Shown here: positions 18,207 through 27,697 of the stretch, piece by piece | Layout: each line of letters begins with the position of its first letter | Position numbering within the stretch: position 1 is the stretch's first letter | Assembly: GCA_002162925.1 (NCBI GenBank) | Contig: MABC01000053.1 | Span: 62,001 to 126,000, forward strand | Direction of reading: 5' to 3' | Length of the DNA: 64,000 bases | Origin: Thalassotalea sp. 42_200_T64 | Lineage (GTDB): Bacteria; Pseudomonadota; Gammaproteobacteria; Enterobacterales; Alteromonadaceae | The notes under the pieces: model-generated | Database searches by the model: none | What the model was told of the DNA's origin: nothing | What the model saw: the letters and a program-made list of their open reading frames with translations, nothing else | Translations under genes and position numbers: made by a program

Positions 18207-18297
18207 TCGCTTTTTTAATTGAGTGTTATTTATTGGATGTTAATAATTGAGTATGTTGGTAATGCAAGTTAGCGCTGTTTGCTCTCACAAAAATAAT

Positions 18298-20712
18298 ATG
18301 GTGTTATTACATAAGCTAGTGCTTAGCAGTTGTTTATTGTTAATGTCTTTAATCTTCATTGATTCAGCAAATGCGGCCGCAGAATCGAATATTCGTAATA
18401 CCAAACATAATTTATCGGCAAATAGTGGCAATACCTTAAGTGCTGATACTGAAACCCAAATTTGTGTGTTTTGCCATACCCCACATGGTGCAACCAGCGG
18501 TGCCGCGCCGTTATGGAACCGTGAATTAAATACTAACTCTTCTTATACCATGTACGATTCATTATCCTTTGACGCCAGAGGTGAAATCGCCAATACTCCT
18601 GGAGGAAGCTCGAAACTCTGTCTCTCATGCCATGATGGCACAATTGCCATTGGCAAGGTTAATGTGTCAAATGGCGTGGTTAACCCAAACATTGTTATGC
18701 AAGGCACCGCTGGTGACGGCACTATGCGGGCAGGCTCAGGTACCAGTAGTGGTTACACTCGTGATCTGGGCGTTAACTTGTCTAATGATCATCCTATTTC
18801 ATTTACGTTTAATACCGATTTAGCCAATGCCGATGGCGAGTTGCGAGATCCCGCCACGGCAACCTATACCGAAAATGCACAAACCAAGACGCTTATTGGT
18901 GATCGTTTACCAGGGGATCATCCACTAATTCCAACAGAAAATGGTCAGGTACAATGTACCAGTTGTCATGATCCACACATTTGGGATCCGACGGATACCA
19001 ACAGAAAATTTTTAAGAGCCAATCGGTTGCAAAAAAACACACCGGCAACCGGCGGCAATTTCAACCCTGATAACGATCAAATATGTATCGCTTGTCATGA
19101 TAAAAATAAAATGGGCAATGCATGGGGCCTTTCAGCACATGCAAACAGTAGCACGGCGAATGAAACCTACTCAGACGCAGCGGCTACCCTAAGAGAATTC
19201 CCGTTAGGCACTAAAGTTTGGCAAGCCGGTTGTTTAAATTGTCATGATACCCATACGGTGAATAATTCTCGCCGGTTATTACGAGCGGGTACCGATCACG
19301 CAGCCGATGGTATTACTGCTCCTAAATTAAGTGGTAGCAGTGCTATTGAGCAAACCTGTTATCAGTGCCATCGTCCACAAGCACAAAGTGCGTTAACGTC
19401 TTCTTTTAACTCTGTTCCGGATATTTACAGTGATTTTAACGATGCGGGTAATATCCATATGCCAATTAGCAACAGTGATCAAAATAAAACTGAAATACAT
19501 AATATTACCGATGGCGATTTTATAGAAGATCGGGGTAAGTTAGGACTGACCAATCCGCTCAATCGCCATGTCGAATGTACTGATTGCCATAACCCGCATC
19601 GAGTGATGAAAGCAAAGAAATTTAATGCGTCTGTTATTGATAATTCTGCCGACGGCGGCACCCATAATCATGGTGCCGGTCATACCAATATTGCCTCAGG
19701 GGCGCTAAAAGGCTCAATTGGCGTTGAGCCAGATTATGGCTCTGATACCACATTTGACACCAATCCAGTGACAGCCGATGCCCGCATTGCTTATATAGTA
19801 AAAAAAGGCGTTGGTACTAGTGAAGCGGTTACCGCTCCTCATGTTACCCGAGAATACCAGGTATGTTTGCGTTGTCATTCGGATTATGGTTTTGGCACTC
19901 AACCGCCGCAATTAGGACAAATGGGCGGGGGGACAACTAAAGGCACCAATGGCGTTGACAATTTAACCAACCAGGCGATGGAGTTTCAGGCGCCAACGTC
20001 TCACCAGGGTGAAGGAACGGGCACTGGTGGTTGGGCGTCAAATAACCACAGGTCATGGCATCCGGTGATGCGACCAACAAGAAGAACTCAAGGGGGAGAT
20101 TCGCGTTGGAATGCCCCCTGGAAAGATCGCGGCAACCAAACCATGTATTGCAGCGATTGTCATGGCAATAAAACCAATGCCGACACAACCACACCTAAAA
20201 CCGGTCAGCCATGGGGGCCCCATGGCTCAAGCAATAATTTTATTTTGAAAGGGCAGTGGGATCCAACAAGTATTTCAACGTCGGGTGGTGACAATCAAAC
20301 TTTATGTTTTCGTTGTCATTCAACTATCTATTTAAATAATGAGAATGATAGTAATACTGGTTTTGTGCATGGCACACATAATAAGAGAATTGATGCGGCT
20401 GACACCAACCGTTGTACCAAATGCCATGTCGCGCTGCCACATGGCTGGAAAAATAAGGCATTTTTAGTGAACTTAAATGATGTTGGCCCAGAGTGCGATG
20501 GTATGGCTGAAGGTACCAATGTAAATGATAGTGATCATCCGGCCTATTTCAGTGGTGCTGGTAATAATTATTTTACCTGTCCACCCTATTACTCCAAAGC
20601 GGTTATGAGGATAAAATCTTGGAGTCAAAGTGGTAGCTGGGGCGAGAGTGATTGTGGTGTCGCGGGTGGTTCTGGCGGAACTGGCTGGATGAAGAATACA
20701 TGTCAAGATTAG
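18298..20712 (+). CDS. Secreted 11-heme cytochrome c
   Basis: Large multiheme electron-transfer protein of about 800 residues. I count eleven CxxCH sites: CVFCH, CLSCH, CTSCH, CIACH, CLNCH, CYQCH, CTDCH, CLRCH, CSDCH, CFRCH and CTKCH, several in the doubled-CxxCH style (CHTPHGA, CHDPH, CHNPH). Numerous extra His residues could be distal ligands. The C-terminal ~80 residues have no heme but four Cys and a Gly/Ser-rich tail. The ORF runs from a TTG at 18247; I chose the ATG at 18298 because it begins a good signal peptide (LVLSSCLLLMSLIFIDSANA), though no start has a strong ribosome-binding site. It ends the c7-c7-NHL operon. Surface or periplasmic location and partner are unknown. Confidence 0.9.
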   Translation: MVLLHKLVLSSCLLLMSLIFIDSANAAAESNIRNTKHNLSANSGNTLSADTETQICVFCHTPHGATSGAAPLWNRELNTNSSYTMYDSLSFDARGEIANTPGGSSKLCLSCHDGTIAIGKVNVSNGVVNPNIVMQGTAGDGTMRAGSGTSSGYTRDLGVNLSNDHPISFTFNTDLANADGELRDPATATYTENAQTKTLIGDRLPGDHPLIPTENGQVQCTSCHDPHIWDPTDTNRKFLRANRLQKNTPATGGNFNPDNDQICIACHDKNKMGNAWGLSAHANSSTANETYSDAAATLREFPLGTKVWQAGCLNCHDTHTVNNSRRLLRAGTDHAADGITAPKLSGSSAIEQTCYQCHRPQAQSALTSSFNSVPDIYSDFNDAGNIHMPISNSDQNKTEIHNITDGDFIEDRGKLGLTNPLNRHVECTDCHNPHRVMKAKKFNASVIDNSADGGTHNHGAGHTNIASGALKGSIGVEPDYGSDTTFDTNPVTADARIAYIVKKGVGTSEAVTAPHVTREYQVCLRCHSDYGFGTQPPQLGQMGGGTTKGTNGVDNLTNQAMEFQAPTSHQGEGTGTGGWASNNHRSWHPVMRPTRRTQGGDSRWNAPWKDRGNQTMYCSDCHGNKTNADTTTPKTGQPWGPHGSSNNFILKGQWDPTSISTSGGDNQTLCFRCHSTIYLNNENDSNTGFVHGTHNKRIDAADTNRCTKCHVALPHGWKNKAFLVNLNDVGPECDGMAEGTNVNDSDHPAYFSGAGNNYFTCPPYYSKAVMRIKSWSQSGSWGESDCGVAGGSGGTGWMKNTCQD

Positions 20713-20786
20713 TCGATGAAAACCTATTATAATGCTATTTGATCCTGCATCTAGTAGCTTGTAGCCTAAACGTCGTTTGGAACTAA

Positions 20787-21773
20787 ATGAATATCTTTAT
20801 CACAAAAATTGCCTCAGTAAAGCTGACGTTTGTATTATTGCTTATGCTGCTTTTTACTATTATTGTTGCTTATAATGGTGAATTTTCCTGGGTAACTTGG
20901 CTAGCATTACCGTTAGTTTTATTGTTATTGAATTTAGTTGCTGCGATATTTTCAAATAAGGCTTTTCGCAGTAATTTACCGTTATTACTGTTCCACTTAA
21001 CCTTGTTGCTTACCGTGCTTTTAGTTGCACTCAGCCGTTTAACTTATCTGGATGCTCATGTCGAACTATTTGAAGGCGAAGTGTTTGATGGCAAACTTGC
21101 AGGCCAAAAAAATGGCTTATTGCATCAATACAGCCTAAAAGCCGGTGATTTCACCAATATTGCCGTGCAATTAGAGTTCACGCCTATGGTGGCCATTACC
21201 GCAATACGTAGTCGAGTTTTGGTAGCCACTAACGCGGGGCCGCATGAAGTTGTCATTGGTGAGCATAAACCCTTGGTTATCAATAACTACCGATTTTATG
21301 TTAGTCGTAATGTTGGTTATTCTGCCGTGTTTAGCTGGCAGGCCCTGCAAGAAAATAGTCCTAACCTGCCGACAGAAACAGGTACCATTCACTTTCCACC
21401 ATTTTTGACCAATCAATTTAACCAGTCGAATTCCTGGCAAGTGCCTAATAGCGATATTGAGCTTTGGTTTATGTTACAGCCTGAAGAAGATTTGTTAGCA
21501 GAAAGAAAATCAATTCAGCTAGCGCCACCACAAAATCATTATATGGTCGTGCGTAACGGTGAAGATCGGCAAGAATTAAGAGTCGGACACCAGTTGCATT
21601 TGCCACAAGGCATCTTAACTTACCATGGTCTACGTACCTGGATGGGTTACAAAGTTCATTATGACCCTTTTAAGGCTTATTTATTAGCAACTTCACTACT
21701 AACGGTATTGTGTTTAGCCTGGTTTTTTTGGCAAAAATTCAATCAACGCAGCTGGCTAACGCCAGTAGCATAA
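20787..21773 (+). CDS. ResB-like System II cytochrome c biogenesis protein
   Basis: Likely one half of a System II (Ccs/Res) heme-ligation complex. The 328-residue protein has three N-terminal membrane helices (~residues 12-85), a large extracytoplasmic beta-rich domain (~90-290; e.g. FRFYVSRNVGYSAVFSWQ-like region) and one C-terminal helix (~297-318), which is the ResB layout, shorter than canonical ResB. It lies 74 bases after the 11-heme cytochrome on the same strand. The matching CcsA is at 24701 on the opposite strand. Co-occurrence with System I ccmFGH nearby is notable. The ResB call rests on topology and context, so it is moderately confident. Confidence 0.75.
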   Translation: MNIFITKIASVKLTFVLLLMLLFTIIVAYNGEFSWVTWLALPLVLLLLNLVAAIFSNKAFRSNLPLLLFHLTLLLTVLLVALSRLTYLDAHVELFEGEVFDGKLAGQKNGLLHQYSLKAGDFTNIAVQLEFTPMVAITAIRSRVLVATNAGPHEVVIGEHKPLVINNYRFYVSRNVGYSAVFSWQALQENSPNLPTETGTIHFPPFLTNQFNQSNSWQVPNSDIELWFMLQPEEDLLAERKSIQLAPPQNHYMVVRNGEDRQELRVGHQLHLPQGILTYHGLRTWMGYKVHYDPFKAYLLATSLLTVLCLAWFFWQKFNQRSWLTPVA

Positions 21774-21879
21774 GATGTATTATTATGTTGCTGCCTATTC
21801 GGCTAATGGTTGATCAAAACAAAAAATTGTTCTGCATGGAAAAATTAATGTAAAATACTGCATTAACCCAAGACCCAAC

Positions 21880-23364
21880 TTACTGTACCGTAAACTCTTT
21901 ACTTCCTAATATTTGCTCACCAGCTAAAATGACTACTTGCCAAGTGCCTCTCTGAAGAGCTTGTGGAGGCGTTAGTTTTTTATACCTATCGCAAATGCCG
22001 GGTGAAACTTTGAGTTCAAATGGAAAGCCCTCACCATTTGGAGAAACTAAAACTAAGGTAAACCGCTGGAATCTGTCTTCGCAAAACCAAATAGTTTGTA
22101 TATCAATTCTATCCGTACTATCAAGAGTGTTTTTAGGAGTAAAACCAGTGCTATCGTTTATCAATCCAACATTTACAGATTTTAAGCGGTTTATGTTAGT
22201 GCTATTAGCGGGTAGCGTGGTGAATTGATCGATTAAAAATGAATAAGAGCCTAATAGCCTGGTATTTTGTTTAATGGTGATTGTCCACTGGCCAATAGTC
22301 AAAGGCTGCTGATGAAATAGCCGCGTTAGTATCCCGGATTGGTTTTTGTCTATGGTTAAAGATTGCTTAAATTGTTGGTGTACCTTTCCGAAACTTGATT
22401 TGGGCCCTTTCCAATATACATCAAAGGTTTCATTCGGTTTGGGGTTTAACCAACGAATATTTATCGCTACCTGCGCTTGCGGGTTAAATGTGTTAGCTTC
22501 GGTAAATATTATTGGTGAGCGGTTTTCTTCAGCGGTGTGACGTTGCTCCAAATAACCTACTTTGAGCTTCGCTAAACCTTGATGATTATTATATAGCTGA
22601 GCATTTTCTTTGACTAACGGCTTTTGCTCGAATAATGTTAAAAAGTCATTATGCTTTTGAATATACCAACTTTTAGTTAATTTTGCATAGTGCTCTGTTT
22701 GTTGCTTAAATTCATCTCTGAGCGCTAAGTTATGCTGTAAATCAGGGTCAATGTTTAAATCATACAAGTGTTTTTCTTGGTTATAGCCCTGTTCAAGGTA
22801 TTTGTATTGACCATCCTTTAACCCCCAATAATGTGGCTGGGCATTGCTTTCAAAGAAATATTGAATTTTTGTTTGAAAATTTTCAGTAAGTACATTACGA
22901 GTTTTATAATCGCCAAAATTGTTATTTCCAGCAATGCTTGCCAAAGTAGGGAGTATGTCACCATGATCTATACTTCTCTTAGAAATCACCGATTGCGTGA
23001 TAGCTCCTGGCGCCGAGATCATTAAGAAGTTTTTTAAAGTGCTTTCCTTTAATAACATACGCTCTAGTGCATGATCGCCAGTAATTGCAAAAATGGTTTT
23101 CTGGTAAAGATTATTTGTTTTTAGCTGTTCTATTAAGCTACCTAGAGCATTATCTACAAAATGAAGTGCTTTATAATAAGCTTTGTCATTGACTGTTAGT
23201 TCGTCATAATCGGTTAGTAACACGCTTTGAAAATTACCAGGCAGAGTGAACGGTTGATGTGGTGAATTACTAATAAACTGAACAAAGAATGGCTTCGAAT
23301 TATCACTAGTGTTGTTGATCCATTGATTCATTCTCTTAACTACGACTCTGTCATCCCCCCCCAA
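21880..23364 (-). pseudogene. Sulfatase/LtaS-type membrane protein, 3' part of frameshifted gene
   Basis: This frame encodes the C-terminal half of an alkaline-phosphatase-superfamily sulfatase: GDD..., then FFVQFISNSPHQPF and the metal-binding ITGDHALE (~residue 95), then ~300 residues of an accessory C-terminal region with a repeated beta-like layout. It begins inside a run of eight G (minus strand) where the upstream part of the gene runs out of frame. Adding one G would join NSWGG to DDRVVVKRMNQW in a single ORF of about 890 residues. Alone it lacks the catalytic Thr and membrane domain, so it would be inactive. Confidence 0.8.
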
Positions 23365-24560
23365 CTATTGAATTCTGTAATGTTATGCTGTGGTAATTTA
23401 GGGTCAAAGTAATCGATATGATCAAACTCTGCCTGTTTAAATAAACTCAACAGGTTGCGAAATTTTAAGTTCGATGCAGAAAATAACCCGGTATTATAAC
23501 CTTGCTTTTTTATTTCTATTGGTAGCAACACTCCTGAAAAAGGCTGTTTAATGATTTCTGGTGTGGAAACCCGGGTTGAAATTTCGCCTCCTGTTAAAAT
23601 GGAGATATTTTCTATTTCGCTTGTTGCCCTATTTAAGGTCAAATCATTAAAAATGATACTATGCTGATATAATTCATCTAAGTTTGGAGTGATATGCTTA
23701 TCTAATACGCCTTTTGGGAATAAGTCAGCATTACCAACTGATTCTAATACGATTAATACAATATTCGGTTTAACTAGTTGTTGTATTTGCCGTGTCGCCA
23801 AGGCTAATTTAGCTTCATTTTCAGGCGTTAACCTTGCTTGTCCATAACGCAGTGAATAAAGATCTTGTTCAATCGGTAAGTCAAATTCGGCTACTTTTTG
23901 TGATTGCAGGGAATGACTTAGAATGTAGCTAAAAGCATTTTGACTTCTTTTGCTTGCTAAATCGTTTAGGTTGAAGAATTGGGCAGATACGATGTGAACC
24001 ACAATTAAGCAGCCGAACAACACTGGGATACCAAACTGTACTAATTTTTTTAAGGGTTGGTTGTTCCACAATAGTGCAATTACGTTATAGCTTGTGGTCA
24101 TCGGCGACATTAATGAGCAGATGAGTAATAGCAATGTTAGGTTGAATAAGACAGTTGGGCTGATAAAGCTGATTATTGAACTATAAAAATAGCTGGTTTC
24201 ATTAAGTTCACTGATGCGCCAGTAAGGTAAATGATTGTGAAAAAATCCATATGTGGCTTGGTCGACAATGGCATAGAGACCGATTATAAAAATTAACGCA
24301 GGTATTAACCAATCGTACATATTTTTGGCTAAAGAAGAATTTTGCTTTATTGCAATTTGTTTTAAAGCAAAACAAATAACAGCAAAGACTAAGGCTACCC
24401 ATATATTTTGCCATTGCAGCATTAATAAACTAATCAACATTGAAAGGGAAAACCAAGAACTATGGCTTTCTACTTGAATAAAAAAGAGTAATAACCAAAA
24501 AACACCGGCAAATAAAAGGGTAATAAATTGGTTGAAATGTACAGTTTCGGTAATTCGCAC
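23340..24560 (-). pseudogene. Sulfatase/LtaS-type membrane protein, 5' part of frameshifted gene
   Basis: N-terminal half of the same gene. It has five membrane helices in residues ~10-225, then the start of an LtaS/phosphoethanolamine-transferase-like sulfatase domain (PNIVLIVLESVGNADLF, TPNLDEL and the probable catalytic Thr in NRATSEIENISILTGG). It ends at FNSWGGMTES where the frame is lost in the G8 tract. The start is GTG with GGAA upstream. An intact enzyme would modify a surface glycan or lipid in the periplasm. The break separates the nucleophile from the later metal ligands, so the two products could not each be active. Confidence 0.8.
23355..23362 (-). repeat. G8 homopolymer at the sulfatase frameshift
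   Basis: Eight C on the plus strand (eight G in the coding strand). Six or nine G would restore the reading frame. Such tracts are classic slipped-strand phase-variation sites and are also common sequencing-error sites. Confidence 0.9.
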
Positions 24561-24700
24561 TAGTTATTCCAAATAAAAAATTCGTCCAGTTAGGTTGTAA
24601 TCAAATCATTGCACACTAATGTTGATAGTGTTGAGCCATAGTAAAATTTAGGTAATATTTAATTTTGTCATTAGAGATTTAATCTGTGTAATTATAATTT

Positions 24701-25543
24701 TTAAATCACTCCTTTATGCGCCACCATGGAAATAAATGGTACCCCAAAAAAGGTGACGAAAGATATGATAAATACCATGATGATCATGACTGAACTAATA
24801 TCTGGTTTTATTTTCCAAGTAATCCGAGCATGTAATAACAAAGCAACAAGTAACCAAGAAATGAATGACCAGGTTTCTAAAGAATCCCAAGCCCAATATC
24901 GTCCCCAGGCGTCTTGCGCCCATATGGCTCCCGCGATTAACATTAAGGTGTCAAAAATCAAACCGACGGCGACAAAGCGGAAGGCCAATATTGCTAGGTT
25001 TTCATCTGCAGGTAGTTGCTTAAACCAATGATAACATGTTCTAAATTTTCGCAGTAAAATAACAACAGATAAGGCCACCGCCATATAAAATATTCCAAGG
25101 TATACTTTCCCAAAAGCCACATGAATATACAGCCATATTGTTTGATATGTTGCAGGGTAAATTGATTCTTCTGCAGGCGCCAATAATATCCAGGCCATCA
25201 TCATAAATAACACCGGTTGAGCGATGACCAGTGGTAATCGAATTTCTTTAATTCGCCAAAACACCAATAGCCAGATTAAGGTGAAACTCCAGATATTACT
25301 CGATAGTATTTCAAACATAGTGACAAATGGGCCATGGTCGAGTCGATACCATCTTAGAGCCAATGCCATGGTGTGGATAACGAAACCTAACGAGGTTAGA
25401 TAAGGAATAATAGTAGGCACTTTACGCCACACAACAGTGCTGATTATGGCGATGCTGCCAGAGAAAACGTATAAGGTTAACGCTGCCCATAAGAATAATA
25501 ACTCATTATCTAAAGAGGATAGTTTAACTAACCAGTCAGTCAT
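24701..25543 (-). CDS. ccsA: System II cytochrome c biogenesis protein CcsA/ResC
   Basis: Heme-channel subunit of the System II cytochrome c synthase. The 280-residue protein has about eight membrane helices and the CcsA form of the WWD domain, WAQDAWGRYWAWDSLETWSFISW (~residues 205-228). Flanking His ligands appear in FVIHTMAL and YIHVAFGK and near LLLHARITWK. Its usual partner is ResB (Ccs1); the ResB-like gene at 20787 is 3 kb away on the other strand with the broken sulfatase between, suggesting a rearrangement of a former resB-ccsA pair. The ATG lies divergent from the TPR gene. Confidence 0.9.
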   Translation of the reverse strand: MTDWLVKLSSLDNELLFLWAALTLYVFSGSIAIISTVVWRKVPTIIPYLTSLGFVIHTMALALRWYRLDHGPFVTMFEILSSNIWSFTLIWLLVFWRIKEIRLPLVIAQPVLFMMMAWILLAPAEESIYPATYQTIWLYIHVAFGKVYLGIFYMAVALSVVILLRKFRTCYHWFKQLPADENLAILAFRFVAVGLIFDTLMLIAGAIWAQDAWGRYWAWDSLETWSFISWLLVALLLHARITWKIKPDISSVMIIMVFIISFVTFFGVPFISMVAHKGVI

Positions 25544-25668
25544 GGTGATTTTTACCCAAGTAATTATTAAATAGCAATTTAAATCTGATAATAGAGCATG
25601 GTATCATTGCTTATGAGTTAATCCCTAGTTGTTTTTCCTTGTTTAAATGTATGTTTTCTGGAGTAAAA

Positions 25669-26337
25669 GTGAATTTATTAAAAGATATACGCGTGCGAGC
25701 ATTGGCGGTGTTGGTGATAGCAATTGCGCTTATTGGCTTTTTGTTAAAACAGACGCCAGATAGCTGGGTGGTTGGCGATCAGAAAAACTACGACAACAAC
25801 GCTACGATACCAACCTATTTAATTAAACCTGAGCAAGATAAAGCTGAAGAGTCAGAGCCAGTAATTTTGGCTAAGCTCGATCCTAAAGGGCATGCCAGCC
25901 AGCAACAACATTTGCAGTTGCAACAACAGTTTAGTGACGCCGCTGAGTTATTGCGAATTGGTCATCACCAACAGGCGATAACGGTATTACATAAAGTGCT
26001 GCAGCAACAGCCAAATATGGTGGAAGCGCATGTTAATTTAGGCTTTGCGATGTTGGGTTTGAAAGATCTGCAAAAAGCTGCAAATTCGTTTGCTTATGCT
26101 CTAGAGCTAAGACCAGAACAAGCTAATGCTTATTATGGTTTGGCGCTGGTTGCAGAACAAGAGCAAGATTATGAAATAGCCCTTAGCGCTATGCGTACTT
26201 ATATCCATTTACGTGAAGACGATCTTTACATTGCAAAAGCCCGAGCCGCTCTGAACTTTTGGCAACAACAACTTGCTCAGCAAAAACAAACTCAACAAAC
26301 CACTAAGACAAAGGAATTAACAGAAAATAGTAAGTAA
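25669..26337 (+). CDS. Membrane-anchored TPR protein
   Basis: The start is GTG with GGAG five bases upstream; the ORF track begins at an upstream TTG. The product (~222 residues) has one N-terminal membrane helix (~residues 10-27), a Gln-rich linker and two to three TPR units (~80-175; AEAHVNLGFAMLGLKDLQKAANSFAYALELRPEQANAYYGLAL region), ending in a Gln/Thr-rich tail. It resembles the TPR parts of CcmI/NrfG, which hold apocytochromes, and lies divergent from ccsA. A role in presenting the multiheme apoproteins is plausible but inferred. Confidence 0.75.
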   Translation: MNLLKDIRVRALAVLVIAIALIGFLLKQTPDSWVVGDQKNYDNNATIPTYLIKPEQDKAEESEPVILAKLDPKGHASQQQHLQLQQQFSDAAELLRIGHHQQAITVLHKVLQQQPNMVEAHVNLGFAMLGLKDLQKAANSFAYALELRPEQANAYYGLALVAEQEQDYEIALSAMRTYIHLREDDLYIAKARAALNFWQQQLAQQKQTQQTTKTKELTENSK

Positions 26338-26388
26338 TCGACAGGTTAAATTAACGTCTATTCATTACCGTCTAAATCGTTAAAAGTT

Positions 26389-26402
26389 ATGATCTTAATC
26401 AA
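26389..26402 (+). promoter_or_regulatory. FNR-type box, 9 of 10 consensus positions
   Basis: ATGATCTTAATCAA differs from TTGAT-N4-ATCAA at one position. A perfect -10 TATAAT lies at 26424-26429, which puts a start site near 26436-26437, 41 bases from the box centre. This again is class II FNR geometry, here driving the small membrane protein at 26509. Confidence 0.65.
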
Positions 26403-26423
26403 ACTACCCGGGTAAGCAAACCG

Positions 26424-26429
26424 TATAAT
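26424..26429 (+). promoter_or_regulatory. -10 element of the 26509 gene promoter
   Basis: TATAAT at the expected distance from the FNR-type box at 26389-26402. Confidence 0.6.
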
Positions 26430-26508
26430 TATCAGTATGTTTATTGTTCAAGTCGCTAGCAAAAAAATTGTTAATCGCTGAACCATTTGAATAGATATTG
26501 AGATAAAA

Positions 26509-26928
26509 ATGCGCTTACCAAAAATCGTTTATGAGAATATGCCGTACTTATATTTTGTTGCAAGTGCGCTTTGCTTTGTTTACGCCGAAAACATTTACCT
26601 ATTTTTTTCTGCCGCCATTCTGTATTTTGCTGGCACCTTTGTTTGGTGTATGCGCTCTTCTTATCGTCGTAAAGATACCCCCAGCCGATTTGCCAAGAGT
26701 ATCTTTAATTTTCGTTTAGGTGACTCTTTATACGAGCTTATGCCTTTTCTTGAATTTGCTCTCGGCATTTGTATTATTCATTTCTTTACCATAGATATTG
26801 TGATTGCCTGCGGGTTTATCTTTTGCTTTATTGGCGTTAAAAATTTAATCATGCGCATCATTAACCGTCGCAAATATACGGCAGAGTTAGCTTTTGGCAA
26901 GAGGATGGCGGGTAAGAAAGCTGAGTAA
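26509..26928 (+). CDS. Small four-helix membrane protein (unknown function)
   Basis: The 139-residue product has four predicted membrane helices (~residues 12-27, 30-48, 77-93, 95-112) arranged as two pairs separated by a basic, Arg/Ser-rich loop (MRSSYRRKDTPSRFAK). No catalytic or metal motif is evident. I do not recognise a family. The promoter upstream combines an FNR-type box and a perfect -10, so expression is probably anaerobic. It stands alone between the TPR gene and the TlpA/P19 group. Confidence 0.7.
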   Translation: MRLPKIVYENMPYLYFVASALCFVYAENIYLFFSAAILYFAGTFVWCMRSSYRRKDTPSRFAKSIFNFRLGDSLYELMPFLEFALGICIIHFFTIDIVIACGFIFCFIGVKNLIMRIINRRKYTAELAFGKRMAGKKAE

Positions 26929-27013
26929 CCTGAGTTCAGGTTAAATAAGGTACGCAATTAACACGTTATTTCTTATCTACGAAACTCATCTGGCTGCAGC
27001 GCATTTCTTCAGA

Positions 27014-27613
27014 TTAGTTATTATTTACTATCTCGGGTAGGCGGTATGGCACACTAGCGATATTATCCATGATCATGTTAAATGCCGCGTCATCATCCCA
27101 ATTGGCGTAACTGCGCAGGTAACTGGTGACTTTTCCCTGGCGATTCAGGATGAAGGTAGCGGGTACCGCATCAACAGGAAATATTTTGCCCAGTTGTTTG
27201 TCGGTATCGATGAACATATCTAAGTGTTTGATATCGAGTTGCTGATAAAAACCACTAACCAACTCCAAACCTTCATCATCTATTGAAATAGGCAATAACA
27301 CAAAGTCAGTGTCTTTGAATTTGTCTTTCAATCTGTCGAGCTCGGGTAATTCCCGCAAGCACGGTCCACACCAGGTAGCCCAGACATTTACTAAGATGAC
27401 TTTGCCTTTATAATCGTTAAAGTTGACTTGCGCGCCGAGATTGTTGTAAAAATTAACCGGCTCGAGGTATCGCGCCGGCTTTACCTGCTTAAAACTGGCA
27501 ACGGTGCCGTCACTGGGATTATCTTTTTGATGATCAGCATGACTCAGAGCCGCAACAAAAAGGGCAGAGGTGAGAACCACAAGGTTAACAAGGCTTGGTT
27601 TGAATATATTCAT
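27014..27613 (-). CDS. TlpA-type periplasmic thioredoxin
   Basis: Thiol-disulfide reductant, about 199 residues from the ATG at 27613 (MNIFKPSLVN). The ORF-track start at 27637 is a TTG lying in the upstream terminator. It has a signal peptide ending near ALSHA-DH, the redox site WATWCGPC (~residue 80), FVLLPISIDDEG and the cis-Pro loop AVPATF. P19-type iron-uptake clusters often carry TlpA-like thioredoxins, and the next two genes here are P19 and a polyferredoxin, so it may serve that system or the cytochromes. A hairpin separates it from the P19 gene. Confidence 0.87.
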   Translation of the reverse strand: MNIFKPSLVNLVVLTSALFVAALSHADHQKDNPSDGTVASFKQVKPARYLEPVNFYNNLGAQVNFNDYKGKVILVNVWATWCGPCLRELPELDRLKDKFKDTDFVLLPISIDDEGLELVSGFYQQLDIKHLDMFIDTDKQLGKIFPVDAVPATFILNRQGKVTSYLRSYANWDDDAAFNMIMDNIASVPYRLPEIVNNN

Positions 27614-27635
27614 TTTTACTATAATTTCAATTGTC

Positions 27636-27661
27636 AAAAAAGGCGAGAAAACTCGCCTTTT
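27636..27661 (-). terminator. Intrinsic terminator after the P19 gene
   Basis: AAAAGGCGAG / CTCGCCTTTT stem with four-base loop, then a T run on the minus strand. It separates the polyferredoxin-P19 transcript from tlpA. Confidence 0.85.
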
Positions 27662-27697
27662 GGTAAAGTTGCTAATTAGCGGCTATTTTACGATGGC

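Noticed and set aside
20713-20786. TTGAT sequence upstream of the ResB-like gene as another FNR box
   Set aside because: Only the left half-site matches; the right half is CATCT.
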